Shown here: in pieces, positions 43,874 to 55,152 of the stretch
Layout: each line of letters opens with the position of its first letter
How positions within the stretch are numbered: the first letter of the stretch is position 1
NCBI GenBank assembly: GCA_030015575.1
Contig: CM057339.1
Span: 773,838,809-773,902,808, forward strand
Length of the DNA: 64,000 nt
From: Agapanthus africanus
Lineage: Eukaryota; Streptophyta; Magnoliopsida; Asparagales; Amaryllidaceae
Reading direction: 5' to 3'
The notes under the pieces: model-generated
What the model saw: the letters and a program-made list of their open reading frames with translations, nothing else
What the model was told of the DNA's origin: nothing
The model's database searches: none
Program-made: the position numbers and the translations under genes

Positions 43874-45654
43874 TGATCGCACGCTTTTGGCGTGTCGGAT
43901 GTTCAAAGATTTAAAGTGTAACCGCGATCAGGACGGTGTCGCTATGCAGCTAGCCGGTGAGCACGGGTCGGTCCACAGGGAGATGGTGGTATCTCACCTT
44001 CTTGTCTTAGACGAGTTAATAAAGAATCTGTATGTTGTTTGATCTAACCTATGTGTTTATTTGCAAGTATAAAGTTGTTAAGAAAAGATACGAGATTATA
44101 AGCTAAAGAAATCCGTACTCAAAACCTTTGAGCCGAGTCTTGACCAATTGAAGCTAAACAATCGGCAACAACGTGGATTAGGGGATTTAAGCGCGGTATT
44201 CGTGGAATCCGGCTTATTTACCCTTGTCCTTCCGTTCTTGTCTCTTGCTTTCGCCTCCGGCCAAACCGAACGCAACCGGTCGCGGTTAGGAATCACCGTT
44301 ACCTTGTCAGGGTACGGTGCCTAACGGAGCGCTTGCGTATGGTTCGAGCGGAGTTCAAATGGAAAATAACGGGAAAAGGAATTGGCAAAGAAATGTTAAC
44401 TTATAAAACCGTATTAATTCTTAACAAGAACAATAATTACAACATTCACAATATAAACAAAAGAGAACAAAAAGAAAAGAACAAAGAAAAGAAAAGATAC
44501 AAGTATTTAAAGTGCATGAATAAAATTGCAAGTAATAAAAGCAAGAATGAAAAATGCAAGTAATAAATAAGCGAGTAATAAAAAGAATACGGAACTAGGA
44601 CCCAAGCCAAGCATGTGCTCAATAGCCAACCCTTAAACTTGCAAGCTCAATGAAGAACTTGCAAGATCAAGGGAAGGGTAGAGAACGCATGTGAAATGAA
44701 GTGCTAGTCCGTGAGAAAATACGACCCTTGAGATCAATAACTAACTCTTAACCATTCAACCTCAATGAAGAGATTGAATGAGCAAGAGAAAGCAGAAATC
44801 TCAAGGGGGAGCAAACTAACAAGAAAGATAAAGAACCCTCATCTTCATTAATCTTCCACTCAAAAGCTCTCACTACAATGTCATGGAGAAAGAATGAAGA
44901 AGAGGAAGAAGAAGAACAAAACAACAAAAAAAGAGAACAAAGAAAAGCTCCAAAATTGCTCCCTTGGTTAAGCTCTGGTCCGGGGTATTTATAGGAGGGA
45001 AACTGGAATTCTAGGGCAACCATCTGTCCATAAATGAAATCCCCAAAATAACCCCAAAAGCTGACAGTGAGTGGGCCCCACCTTGCCGCGCATGCGCGGC
45101 CAATACCCTCTTTTGGCCGCGCATGCGCGGCCGTACAGTGGAATTGGGCAGTGTGCTTTTTTGTGGGTTCCTGGTTGGTTGTTTCCTCGTGTTTGCCAAC
45201 TTCAAAATGCGCAAAAGTCTTCAGAATAATTCCAGATTTCCAAGTCCAAGATTGCACTCTTTTCTTTACTTTTGACTTTATCTCCCTCGAGCTCCGCGCA
45301 CCCATTGATTCTTGTGCAGCCCACCTCGTGCTCTGTGCTTGTCCCAGACACGAATGACTACTGTCACATGTCTTGTATTGGGAACCGGTACTCGGCACTG
45401 GACGGATATGGATGACCGGAACCCGGCTTTTATCTGCTGTTGACAGATGTTCTGCTTTTGGCGTAACTGTGGAGAATTAATCCTGATTTGCAATATTTGT
45501 ACTGGAAACCTGTATTCTGTAAACATGTAACAAACACGGATTAAAAGCACCTACCTATAAACACACGAGCGTAAGAATGGGCGGTATAAAATGCAATATT
45601 CTGATATGAACACATACCCCCAAACTTAACTTTTGCTCGTCCCGAGCAAAACCA
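43874..45654 (-). repeat. Element E 5' LTR
   Basis: 1781 bp, near-identical to 37791-39571. Followed at once by element G sequence, not by the Copia DNA that flanks the other end. Confidence 0.85.
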
Positions 45655-47004
45655 AACTTTTGGGTTTTCGAGTTTAAAGTTTTCGCTTTTATAAAAATCC
45701 AAACTTTTGCTTTTTATGCTTGGCCAGACGTCTGCTTCGTTGAAGTTCAGACGTCTATGCAATGTTGATATCTAATATATCATACATGTTTTTCAAAATT
45801 GAGATGATACAGACGTCTGAAGGTCAATGGACCAGACGTCTGATGAAGGGTTTCAAAATGAAATTTTTAAACTTTAGACGTCTTCTCATTTGAACTTCAG
45901 ACGTTTGGCTTGAGCTCTATGCTTTTCATTGAGGAACACAGACGTCTGCAGTTTATCGGTGAAGACATCTAATGTTATATTTTAGCCAAAACTTTTCTTG
46001 TTTAGACGTCTACCCTATTTGAATTTCAGACGTCTGTAGTTAAAATATTTTTTAAAATTTGACCGTTTATAGCTGTTGGGCTTTTTTGTCTTTAGCGACA
46101 GATGTGTGTCCAAACCTTCTTCAGACGTCTGTTGATGCTATTGATTGTTGATTTTGACTTAAAACAGCTAGTTTTTTTATGTGGGCCTATAAAAGAGTTT
46201 TAGGTTGGTTTTTTGAGCTCTAATCACTCAATATTTAAGTTTGCTAAATTCCTAAGTGATCAAGAGAAGAAAAAAATCCTACATCTTGTGAGAGTTTAAA
46301 ATAGTTTTTGATTTGCTTATTCAATCTCTCACAAACACACACTCAAGAGCTTCTAATTTGCTATCCATCTTCTTCGGTATTAGTGCTTCATTGTAAAACT
46401 CTATTGAGAGTATTTGTGTTCGATTGCAACCCTATTATTCTTTTGTGTGAGAACTCTAGAGTGCTAGAGTGTTTTTGTAAGGGAGTTAAGTGAGATTTGT
46501 ATTTCTTTTTTTGTATGAGAATTCTTGAATGTAAGAATGCCTTGGTAAGAAAAGAGTGCAAGACTTGTCGAGAGAAGAGTCACTCGTGTGTTGAGTGAAG
46601 TATTATAGTCTCATTGGAGTCGTGTAGTCTTTGGATAAGACGTGAAGATAATGGGAATAGGCTCGAGGGTCTATAAAAAGTGGATTAGGGACCGAGACGT
46701 TATCGGGGCACCGAACCACCATAAACTCTTGTGTTTGCGATTTCAATTTCTCTCTTGCCTTTTATTTCATTGCTTAGAAATTGCATGCTAGAATTTCATA
46801 TATTCTATATGCCCATTACTTAATATTGTTGTTTACTTGTGGTTTATGTTCACAATTTTGATTAGCCTAGTCACTTATCTATATTGGTATATCTCTTGTT
46901 AAGATTAGTAATTATGATTTGTATTTACAAGTGTTGTAGAATTTTTAATTTGGGAATATCGATAGCTCATTCCTATTCACCCCCTCTAGAAATACTTTCA
47001 AGCA
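45655..47004 (+). mobile_element. Element G: truncated plus-strand Copia LTR (SIRE/Maximus-like)
   Basis: A TATA box TATAAAAG lies at 46188-46195. The 3' end reads 'attcaccccctctagaaata' then 'ctttcaagca', the phrase typical of the U5 end of SIRE/Maximus-type Copia LTRs. No internal domain follows: Copia D2F resumes at about 47000. The 5' start is cut off by E. About eleven copies of the palindrome CAGACGTCTG lie in the first 480 bp. Fossil. Confidence 0.6.
45724..46135. repeat. Cluster of CAGACGTCTG palindromes
   Basis: About eleven exact or one-off copies are spaced 20-60 bp apart, upstream of the G TATA box (for example 45724, 45751, 45811, 45833, 45939, 46028 and 46123). ACGT-core palindromes are typical bZIP targets in plants. 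Confidence 0.8.
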
Positions 47005-48043
47005 CCTAATGAAATCAAGCTCCTTCTCATATCTGGCATATGCCTGACGTATGTCAATGTTTGAATTCTCCCCTCAAGCATGCAAATCTGAACTGTACCA
47101 ATCACAACAACTTTGCTAAACACGTTGTTCCCTATAAAGATCAAGCCTTTATCGACTGAACGGTATGTAGAAAACCAAATCTGATTCGTAGTCACATGGA
47201 ACGAACACCCCAAATCCAACATCCATGTGCGTCTGAAGTGGCACATACCGATAGAATCGAACCGTCATTACCCTCATCCGAATCCTCCATTGCAAATGCA
47301 GTACTGGAAGACATCTGCTTGGCTTTCTCCTTGCGCTTCGGACAATCCCTTTTCAAATGCCCGCCTTCCTTGCAAATAAAGAACTTGTCATTCTCGTGAT
47401 TTCTTGATTTTCCCTTGGAGCCTCCATCTGAATGGTATCTAACAGACAACGTGTTACTCTAACTACTCTTGTCACCAACCACATTCTCTCTCAATACTTC
47501 ACTGTGTAGACCCATTTTGACATCCTCTAAGGAAAGCTTATCCCGACCATAAACTATCGACTTGACGAACTATCCGTACTCTGAGGTCAACGAACAGAGA
47601 AGAATCATTGCCTGATCCTCATCCTTTATATTAATCTCCACGTTCCGCAAGTCCATCACGATCTGATTGAGTTCGTCCAAATGATCTTTGACGGATGTCC
47701 CCTCCTTCATTTGTAACATGTACAATCGTTGCTTGAGATAGAGACGATTTGTGAGCGATTTCTTCATGTATAGGGACCCCAACTTACTCCATAACCTCGC
47801 TGTTGTAGTCTCTTGCTCGACCTCGTAAAGAACTTCATCAGCCAAGTGAATTTGTATCGCACTGAAGGCTTTATCCTCTATCTCTTCTTTCTTATCCTCC
47901 GTGATCATCTTCGAAATACTGTATTTTGCAAAGAAAATCTTATGAACCCCCTACTGCTTAAGAATAGCCGTCATCTTCAACTTCCAAAGGCTGAAATTGT
48001 TCCGCCCATCAAACTTAGCGAGCTTGTAATGCGTAAATTCCAT
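46998..48043 (-). mobile_element. D2F Copia gag and protease start
   Basis: Start at ATG 48043 (MEFTHYKLAKFDGRNNFSLW), then the UBN2-type gag core with 'ALSAIQIHLADEVL'-like sequence, 'ARLWSKLGSLYMKKSLTNRL' and 'HLDELNQIVMDL'. A zinc knuckle 'FFICKEGGHLKRDCPKRKEK' follows (about 47380), then 'WMLDLGCSFHVT', the protease start (47220). The segment stops at element G. Fossil with a few breaks. Confidence 0.78.
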
Positions 48044-48076
48044 CTTCCCAAATAATCCGTAAACACTGAAATTGAT

Positions 48077-48088
48077 GCTCTAATACCA
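48077..48088 (-). other. D2F primer binding site (tRNA-Met type)
   Basis: TGGTATTAGAGC on the minus strand, one base off the usual TGGTATCAGAGC, 2 nt from the LTR. Confidence 0.75.
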
Positions 48089-48090
48089 CT

Positions 48091-48674
48091 TGTTATAATT
48101 TTTATATTCATGATCCTCGAAAGAATCATAAGCCATACCAAGAGTTGCAGCGGAAAATCTATCAGGATTGTGTGCAAACAAACTACTTGAAAAAAACTAA
48201 CCGAATAATCTACCAAAACACCGCAAGTTATGAGAAGCACACACCAAATAACAAGAAACACAAGATTTAGCCAGGTTTTGACGCAACTGCACCTAATCCC
48301 GCAATCCAACGACGAGAATTTCTACTATCAAAAAAGAATTACATAAGAACGCCCTCACCTATCACTGCCCAATACAAAGTAATCTCTAACCCTTACAAAA
48401 ACGACTCCTTATCTTCCTCTTTCTTGGTTTTTACGCTGCCTCCTTTTAATTGTGGAGAAATTTTGGAAACCCTCTTATTAAAACCATAGGTTATATGGCT
48501 TTATATTTATAGCCTACATCAATTTAAAATAAGACTTAGATTTAAACTAAGAATACAAAGAGATAAGCTTTAGATTTAAATTAAGGATTCATTTAAATCT
48601 TATCCATCGACTCCTACTCAATCTAGGCTTTAAACATTGGGCCAATTCTTGGCTAATTTAAATCAAAATCAATA
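48091..48674 (-). repeat. D2F 5' LTR
   Basis: 584 bp, plus-strand start TGTTATAATT, end 'aatcaata'. A TATA box on the minus strand at 48501-48512 is conserved with the 3' LTR. Confidence 0.75.
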
Positions 48675-49210
48675 GGTAAATGATGTGTTATGTTGTGTTA
48701 TTGCGTGTTTTGTTTTGTTTCATTATTCTCGTATTAATGAAACAAAGAGTGTACACCCTTTTAACTCAAAAAAGGAAGGAAGGAAGAAAAGAAAAAGAAA
48801 AAAGAAAAAAACGTGGCATCCAAAAATTTAAGAAACGGGCACTCCTTTTTTTGGGGAGAGTGCGGGGTTCGAACCCCAGAAACACCTAAGGAGGGAAAGT
48901 GGCCATAAATTAATGCTTTCAAGGCAAATTTGTAGATCATTTTGCACTTGTACAAAGATGACTTACCCCTATGGATGGGAAAATCCATAGGGGCAATTTT
49001 AGTTTCCCCCTATGGATGGGAAAATCCATAGGGGCCATTTTAGTTTGCCCCTGCGGTTTTCATCATAGGGGCAAACAGTGCCCCTATGGTTTCCCTCATA
49101 GGGGCATTTACTAATAAAAAATTATTAAAAAAATTAACATTTATAATTATCTCTACGGTGCCGCAAAAGAAACCTCTCCTATGGACACCGTAGGGGCAAG
49201 ATAGGGTTTT
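48675..49210. repeat. Hairpin-rich, transposon-terminus-like DNA
   Basis: Around 48965-49200 come two copies of CCCCTATGGAT-GGGAAA-ATCCATAGGGG, then 'gcccctgcggttttcatcataggggc', 'gcccctatggtttccctcatag' and 'ctctacggtgccgc...ggacaccgtaggggc'. Arrays of such subterminal hairpins are typical of CACTA (En/Spm) transposon ends, but no CACTA terminus was found. A B-box-like GGTTCGAACCCC lies at 48866-48877. Confidence 0.45.
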
Positions 49211-49430
49211 TCTTACAAAAATAAAATAGAAAAAATCCCCTTTTTCCTTTCCCCACGCCTAACTTTTGACCCAAATTTCTCCCACCCCTGCGCCCTAGCC
49301 CTCTTCCTCCTACACAAGCTCGTCCTCCTCCTTGTCGCCTCCTCTTCCTTCGCCGAGCAAGCCCTTTTCCTTCGCCGATCAAGCCCTCATCGTCTCCTCC
49401 TCCCTCCCGAGCCCTCCTTCTCGTCTTCTC
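49211..49430. other. Pyrimidine-rich low-complexity sequence split by element H
   Basis: A CT-rich run with 'ccttcgccgagcaagccc' repeats continues in kind after H at 59503-59600 ('cttcgacgagccctcctc', 'cttcgccgagc'). It could be a gene 5' UTR or a transposon-internal stretch. Confidence 0.4.
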
Positions 49431-50219
49431 TGAAAGTATGTCTTAGCAGCTCTACTAGGTTTATACAAACAACAAGTATTCAATTTTAAAAAATCTAGAG
49501 TGCTAAGCTATACTAACCTAGATCGAACTAGAGAATTAGGGTTTATGAGTAAGCAAACAAGTTCTACACTAAGTGATAGAAGTTTACAACCTTTGTAGAC
49601 CGATCCTTCACTTCTAAAGCTCCAAGTAGTAGTCCCTAGAACTCTTTTTTGACTCCGCTTGAGAAAGGAACGAGCTTGTTTGTTGTCTTCGAGACCGAAA
49701 ATGATCCACCTTGAAGTCTCTTTAACTCAAGCTCACTCTTCACTAATCTAAGTATTAGTGAAGCAAACAACCTATACTAAAGGGTTGGGATAGTGTAGGT
49801 TGATGAAGTAGGAATTTTTGCCCACTAATTTTTCGTATTTCTCTTTTCTTTTCTCGCCTCAAGAAAACTCTAGAGAAGAGAGGGAGAAGAATGAGGGGAT
49901 GAACTTAGAATGAGAGAGAATGAACCATGAAGTGAGTGATAAAATGAGATAGGATAATATCTATGAATAAAACAAAGAATAAATGGTAAGTCATGGCTTC
50001 TCAAAGCTTCCACAAGCATCTTAAAAAATAACCCATTTCCCATTTTCTTTAATTCATAAATAAAACCATTATCTACTCATCACAATCCTCATGTGTGATC
50101 CTCATACATTCTAGTTCTATGTATCATCAACCATGATACAATGATTAATCCATATATTTATATATCACATATATATAAATATGTATAAAGAGAAGAAAAT
50201 CTTAAATAAGCTTTAATAT

Positions 50220-50267
<48 letters not shown>

Positions 50268-51231
50268 TAAATATATATCAAATTATTGAATCACAGGTAT
50301 TGAATGAATAAAAGATCAACAAACAAACTTGTCCAAACTCCCGTAGAGCCTATAAGCTACACTTACCGTACAATCTGGTCTCTTCGTCTGATATGTCGCA
50401 TATCGAGTCTGGGGGTAGAATCGTCAGACCCCAGTAACTTGATAAGTCATGCCGATGTGTGGCCTATAACCTTTCGAGAAATTACTGATAACACTTACCG
50501 GCAAATATCATCAGCCATGGCCAGGGACTTGCTGTTATAGCCAATCGAGTATAGCGCAACATCAACTCCCAATACAGGGAGAGACGAAAGCCCTCGTATC
50601 GCTCATTGCCTCCATGTGACTCAGGACTATACCCAAAATCCACCTATTTGCATGACTCCTTTGAGCCATTGTAGGAAGGAAATCAAAGTACAGTGGGAAC
50701 TACATAAGACTCAATGACGATCTCAGGTTTACAGACCAACCTGTACAAGTGTCACCAGAGAACTGCCATCTGACTATAGGTATGATACCATCTAGGAGCT
50801 CTTGGCGAGTCTTGTTCGGCATACTCATTCTCTAATGAGCACCTGTGCACAATCTTTGATGTCAAACACCAATGGTTGTGGGATCAACCATCACCTCATA
50901 CATGGTCAAGAAACGTACACACTAGTCTACTCCGTAATATCGATGCCCTGTCTCGATACTCCCTCGACTAGGAACTGTTAAAGGATGTGCTTTCGGACTA
51001 CACAAACCCCACTAGTATGATCTGCATCATAGTCCTGATAATCAAGCCAACATCCTAAGGGCTTTATCAACATGTATCAGAGAGACAGTATAAAAATACA
51101 AGTGTACATGTTAAGATAAAGAGCAACCAGATAGCATACTATCATGTCGGGCAAGAAATTCCTTTATATATATGTTTAAGCATCCACTATATTATACAAT
51201 AATGGCCTCTAGGGCATACATATTCCTAACA
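49431..51231 (-). repeat. Element H 3' LTR (internally deleted)
   Basis: 1801 bp against 2318 bp for the 5' LTR. It lacks the 'ttgattcaataatccgg' repeat region: the sequence jumps at about 50295 from 'ttattgaatca' to 'ggtattgaatgaata', parts that lie some 540 bp apart in the other LTR. Confidence 0.85.
50228..50280. repeat. (TA)n microsatellite in H 3' LTR
   Basis: Uninterrupted TA dinucleotides; the matching tract at 57976-58028 in the 5' LTR is longer. Confidence 0.85.
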
Positions 51232-51243
51232 ATCTCCCACTTG
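51232..51243 (-). other. Element H polypurine tract
   Basis: CAAGTGGGAGAT on the minus strand directly before TGTTAGGAAT of the LTR, the standard Copia arrangement. Confidence 0.8.
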
Positions 51244-51305
51244 CACTAAGCTCAGTTGTTATAGTATCGCATACCCAACATCCCAAAAAGTCTTTCAAAC
51301 TGTGT

Positions 51306-51731
51306 CTAGAGGAGGGCCTTCATGAGTGGATCCGCTGTGTTGTCCTTCGTATTTACTCTCCTGATCTTGATCTCCCGGCGATCAACTATCTCCCGCATCA
51401 GGTGATATCGCCTCAGAATATGTCTGGATCGCTGATGGGACCGAAGTTCCTTGGCTAAAACCACAGCTCCATTGTTATCACAATACAAGGGTATTGGATC
51501 CTCAATGGATGGAACCACACCAAGTTCAATAATGAACTTCTTCATCCAGACAGCCTCTTTGGAAGCATCGTTAGCAGCGATGTATTCAGCCTCCATCGCC
51601 GAGTCTGCTACAGTATCTTGCTTGGAACTCTTCCAACATACCGCCCCTCCATTGAGGGTGAAGACAAAACCCGAGATAGACTTGCGGTCGTCCTTATCAC
51701 TCTGGAAGCTCAAATCGGTAAAGGACGCCAC
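51306..51731 (-). mobile_element. Element H RNase H region
   Basis: 'GYVF'-type start as 'KSISGFVFTLNGGAVCWKSS', then 'DSAMEAEYIAANDASKEAVW', 'PIPLYCDNNGAVVLAKE' and the tail 'NTKDNTADPLMKAL', the complete order of Copia RNase H. Fossil part. Confidence 0.88.
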
Positions 51732-51928
51732 CTGGAGTTATCCATTACCATACACTAAGAACATTTCATTGGTCCTTCTCAAGTACTTAAGAATGTTCTT
51801 CACAGCTATCTAGTGCTTCTCCCCTGGGTCTGATTGATACCTACTTACCACACTAAGTGGGTAAGCTACATCCGGTCTGGTGCATAACATCACGTACATG
51901 ATAGACCCAATTGCAGAAGCATAGGGTA

Positions 51929-52960
51929 TCATGTGCATGCGGGCCTCTCCAAATCAGTTTTAGGAGACATCTCTTTGGAGAGAGTGATTCTTGAACAAGC
52001 GGGTAAATTACCACGCTTAGAATCTTCCAAACTAAACCTCTTTAATATGGTGTCTATGTACCTGGATTGGGACAATCCCAATATCTTTTTAGATCTATCT
52101 CTATAGATCTTTATCCTCTGGATGTAGGAGGCATCACCAAGATTTTTCATGGAGAACTTTTGTGATAGGAAGAGTTTGAACGAGTGTGGTATAGGAACAT
52201 CATTTCCTATCAAGAGTATGTCATCCACGTACAATACGAGGAAGACAACCTCACTCTCTATAACCTTTTTATATATACAAGGTTCATCTACATTTTTGAT
52301 GAAGTCAAACTCTTTGACTGCTACATCAAAACAGATGTTCCAGCTCCGCGATGCCTGTTTTAATCCGTATATTGATTTAAGCAGCTTGCACACCTTTCCG
52401 CTGCTCCCACTGTCTACGAAGCCCTCTGGCTGTGTCATATACACGCTCTCTTCTAAATCACCATTTAGAAAAGCGGTCTTGACGTCCATCTGCCAGATTT
52501 CATAATCATGGTATGCAGCAATGGCAAGTAAGATCCTGATGGACTTAAGCATAACCACCGGAGAAAATGTTTCATCATAATTGACACCTGGTCGTTGACG
52601 AAAACCTTTTGCTACAAGTCTAGCTTTGAAGGTCTCAACCTTTCCATCAACACCGAGTTTCTTCTTAAACACTCACTTGCTCTCAATGGGTTTTACCCCT
52701 TCAGGAGAAACTTCCAAAGTCCATATTTTGTTAGTGTACATGGATTCCATCTCAGATTGCATAGCATCCATCCATTTCACAGAGTCCCCACTTGTGATCG
52801 CCTGCTCAAAACTAGTTGGGTCATCATCTTCCATGATGCAATCCTCGCTCCCACCGTCTACGAGAAAACTGTAGTATCTCTCGGGTTGACGAGGAACCCT
52901 ACTAGATCTGCGGAGTAGCTGAGGTTCGTCTGGGACTATCGAATCCTCCGATTCTATCAA
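51929..52960 (-). mobile_element. Element H reverse transcriptase region
   Basis: 'WTLEVSPEGVKPIESK' leads into 'FKARLVAKGFRQRPGVNYDE', 'WQMDVKTAFLNGDLEESVYM', 'KLLKSIYGLKQASRSWN' and the active-site box 'FLVLYVDDILLIGND', all classic Copia. It is the best-preserved part of H. Fossil part. Confidence 0.9.
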
Positions 52961-53000
52961 ATCATCAGTTGTAATTTTTGTTTCAGAACTTCTTCCAGCT

Positions 53001-53816
53001 CTACCTCATTACCACTAATTTCTTTTCTAAAAAGGTGGTATGTTGAGCAACAAACACTTTTTGTTCTTCATTATGGTAGAATAGATATCCATATGAATTC
53101 TTTGGATATTCCACAAACTTGCAAAGAATTGATCTTGCTTCGAGTTTGTCCGGATTCTGTTTTTTAATATAGGCCGGACAAACCCATATCTTAACTCGTT
53201 TAAGATATGGTCTCTTTCCACTCCATATCTCATATGGTGTTTTAAGCATAGATTTTGATGGAACTTCATTCAATAGGTATGCAGCTGTCTCAATTGCATA
53301 ACTCCAAAAGGAAATAGGTAACTCAACAGTACTCATCATAGAACGCACCATATCTAATAGGGTGCGATTCCTCTGCTCCGATACTCCATTGTGCTATAGT
53401 GTATACAGAGGAGTAAGCTGAGAGAGAATCCCATTCTCTTTTAAATAATCTCAGAATTCCGTGCTTAAGTATTCTTCTCCTCGATTAAATTGAAGGATTT
53501 TAATATTTTTACCCGTCTGGTTCTCTACTTCGCACTTATATTCCTTGAATTTCTCAAAAGTTTCAAATTTGTGTTTCAACAGGAACACATGTCCGAATCT
53601 TGAGAGATCATCAGTGAATGTAATGAAGTACGAGAAACCATTCCTGGCATGTGTAGACATAAGACCGCATACATCACTATGTATCAGTCCCAAGAGTTCA
53701 GTAGCCCTTTCTCCGTGTCCCGTAAACGGGGTTTTGGCTATCTTACTTTTGAGACATGACTGACAAGTTTCATAAGATATAAATTCAAACGGATTCAAAT
53801 ATCTATCTTTATGCAA
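53001..53816 (-). mobile_element. Element H integrase region
   Basis: 'ETCQSCLKSKIAKTPFTGHG' (zinc-binding end), 'LLGLIHSDVCGLMSTHARNG' and 'FSYFITFTDDLSRFG' (core), then 'TAAYLLNEVPSKSMLKTPYE' and 'NPDKLEARSILCKFVEYP' are typical of Tork/Angela-like Copia integrases. Fossil part. Confidence 0.87.
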
Positions 53817-53858
53817 TTTAGCTAGTCTTGTTTCATTGATATGAACAAGTCTATAATG

Positions 53859-54536
53859 CTACAAGAAGGCTTCGTTCATTTCTGAACTTTTCCTCTTGTG
53901 TGTGTTCTGTGTATTTAGAACTGTATTTTGATTTAGAACGTATATACCGCTATACAACGTACCAAACTCAATCAACACTTGATTTAGGAAAATATTCATA
54001 ACATTTTCCTCTAATGCAAAATTATATCCTTCTTTATGTAATAAAGAAACGGATATTATATTGCACATCATCTTTGGTACGAAATAACAGTCGTTCAGAA
54101 TCAATGTATTACCATTTGATAATACTAGGTGATATTCGCCAACTGCTTTGGCTGCAACAATTGCTCCATTCCTTACTGTAAGAGACATATCACCCTTTCT
54201 CGGTTCTCTACTTCTCTTTAACCCATGTAACATATTACAAATGTGGGATCCTGATCAGATATCTAATACCCAGGACGTAGAGCAGACTGAGAAACAGTTC
54301 TCAAAAACCAACACACCCGAAGAAAAAGTATCAGCATGCTCTTTCTTCGTTCGGGTGACATGGGAATCCTTGCATTCCCCTATCTCTTTCCCAGACTTAT
54401 GACAGGTGTCATAAGATAGAGCGGAACCAACGTCTCCCAACCCAGTATAATAAGCGGGTTCGGTCAATACATCCATATTATTATCTTGATTAATGCGTGT
54501 CATGGTCGCTATCTGAAGAGAGAGAGAAGAAAACAC
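53859..54536 (-). mobile_element. Element H protease and pre-integrase remnants
   Basis: 'SWVLDI', corresponding to the WvLDTG protease start, is followed by 'AIVAAKAVGEYHLVLSNGNT' and 'LILNDCYFVPKMMCNIISVS', then the pre-integrase 'GIYVLNQNTVLN'. No zinc knuckle is recognised upstream. Fossil part. Confidence 0.75.
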
Positions 54537-54720
54537 TTTAGCATGCGCTCTTGCAAGATTAGATTGGTTATTATCTTATTTACTCAGGATGTCTCACACT
54601 GTTTTTATCAAATATTCCTTCAAACCGTAAAAGGTAAGATTAGCCGGGATTAATTACACCCTACAAGTTTACCAATCGGTCAGCCAGGCAGATATTGGTA
54701 CTCCGAGAGAGTCTCCCTGT

Positions 54721-54793
54721 GCTTTCGCATGGAACTAATTAAATAACCTCGTTTCTACGAGGGCATAACCCTGTTAACACCTTTCTTAGACAC
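54721..54793 (-). other. Shared leader block, Copia H copy
   Basis: Plus strand: GCTTTCGC, TAATTAAATAACC, hairpins CTCG-TTTCTA-CGAG and AGGG-CATAA-CCCT (overlapping), GTTAACAC, TTTCTTAGACAC. Counterpart of 43094-43166 in element E. Confidence 0.65.
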
Positions 54794-54954
54794 TTACTGG
54801 ATTAGCTAATTGTAAAGTGGAAAACTCTCTCAGGAGTAACATTTACTCACAGTGGGTATCGGGATCCTACTACCATATAGAAGGTATGCAATCTCATTAC
54901 AACTTTCACCACTTGAAATTCCCAATATATGTTTTTACCTCATGCGGCTTATGA

Positions 54955-55152
54955 CCTTGACAAGGTCAACAAAATATAAACTGCAAGTCAAGTTCAACCT
55001 GTTATTTCTTGATTGAATTAAGCGTACCCGCACAACCCTTGACAAGGTCAACAAAGCCGTACGACTACCCTAATCTAATCGCATCATATGCGACAGATAA
55101 GCACTAATCAGCTACCGTACACTACGCCTTGACAAGGTCAACAAACGCAACA
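54955..55152. repeat. Three copies of palindromic CCTTGACAAGGTCAAC
   Basis: Exact copies at 54955, 55037 and 55137, each followed by 'aaa'. Each contains two inverted TTGAC cores, the WRKY-factor W-box element. Confidence 0.75.

Larger units (their letters stand above)
37791..45654 (-). mobile_element. Element E: young non-autonomous Gypsy-like LTR element with one long ORF
   Basis: Two direct repeats of 1781 bp (37791-39571 and 43874-45654) start TGATCG and end CCA on the plus strand and differ at only about seven positions by eye, so E is the youngest element here. An 18-nt primer site complementary to tRNA-Asp type (TGGCGCCGTTGCCGGGGA, minus) lies 2 nt inside the right LTR. That site is shared with Athila and several other plant Gypsy elements. 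The internal region holds one 551-codon ORF and no protease, reverse transcriptase or integrase, so it must rely on another element. It looks whole in its own terms. No target duplication is seen. Confidence 0.85.
36717..48674 (-). mobile_element. Copia element D2F, ends kept, middle replaced by E and G
   Basis: 3' LTR (36717-37283), RNase H end (37364-37700), then after E and G the protease start, gag, primer site and 5' LTR (46998-48674), all on the minus strand in the order expected of one Copia element. Integrase and reverse transcriptase are absent. The two LTRs are about 570-585 bp and clearly diverged, so the element is old. Fossil with several breaks. Confidence 0.72.

Noticed and set aside
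48862-48882. tRNA gene or SINE suggested by GGTTCGAACCCC
   Set aside because: The word is itself a palindrome; no A box or cloverleaf could be placed at proper spacing on either strand.
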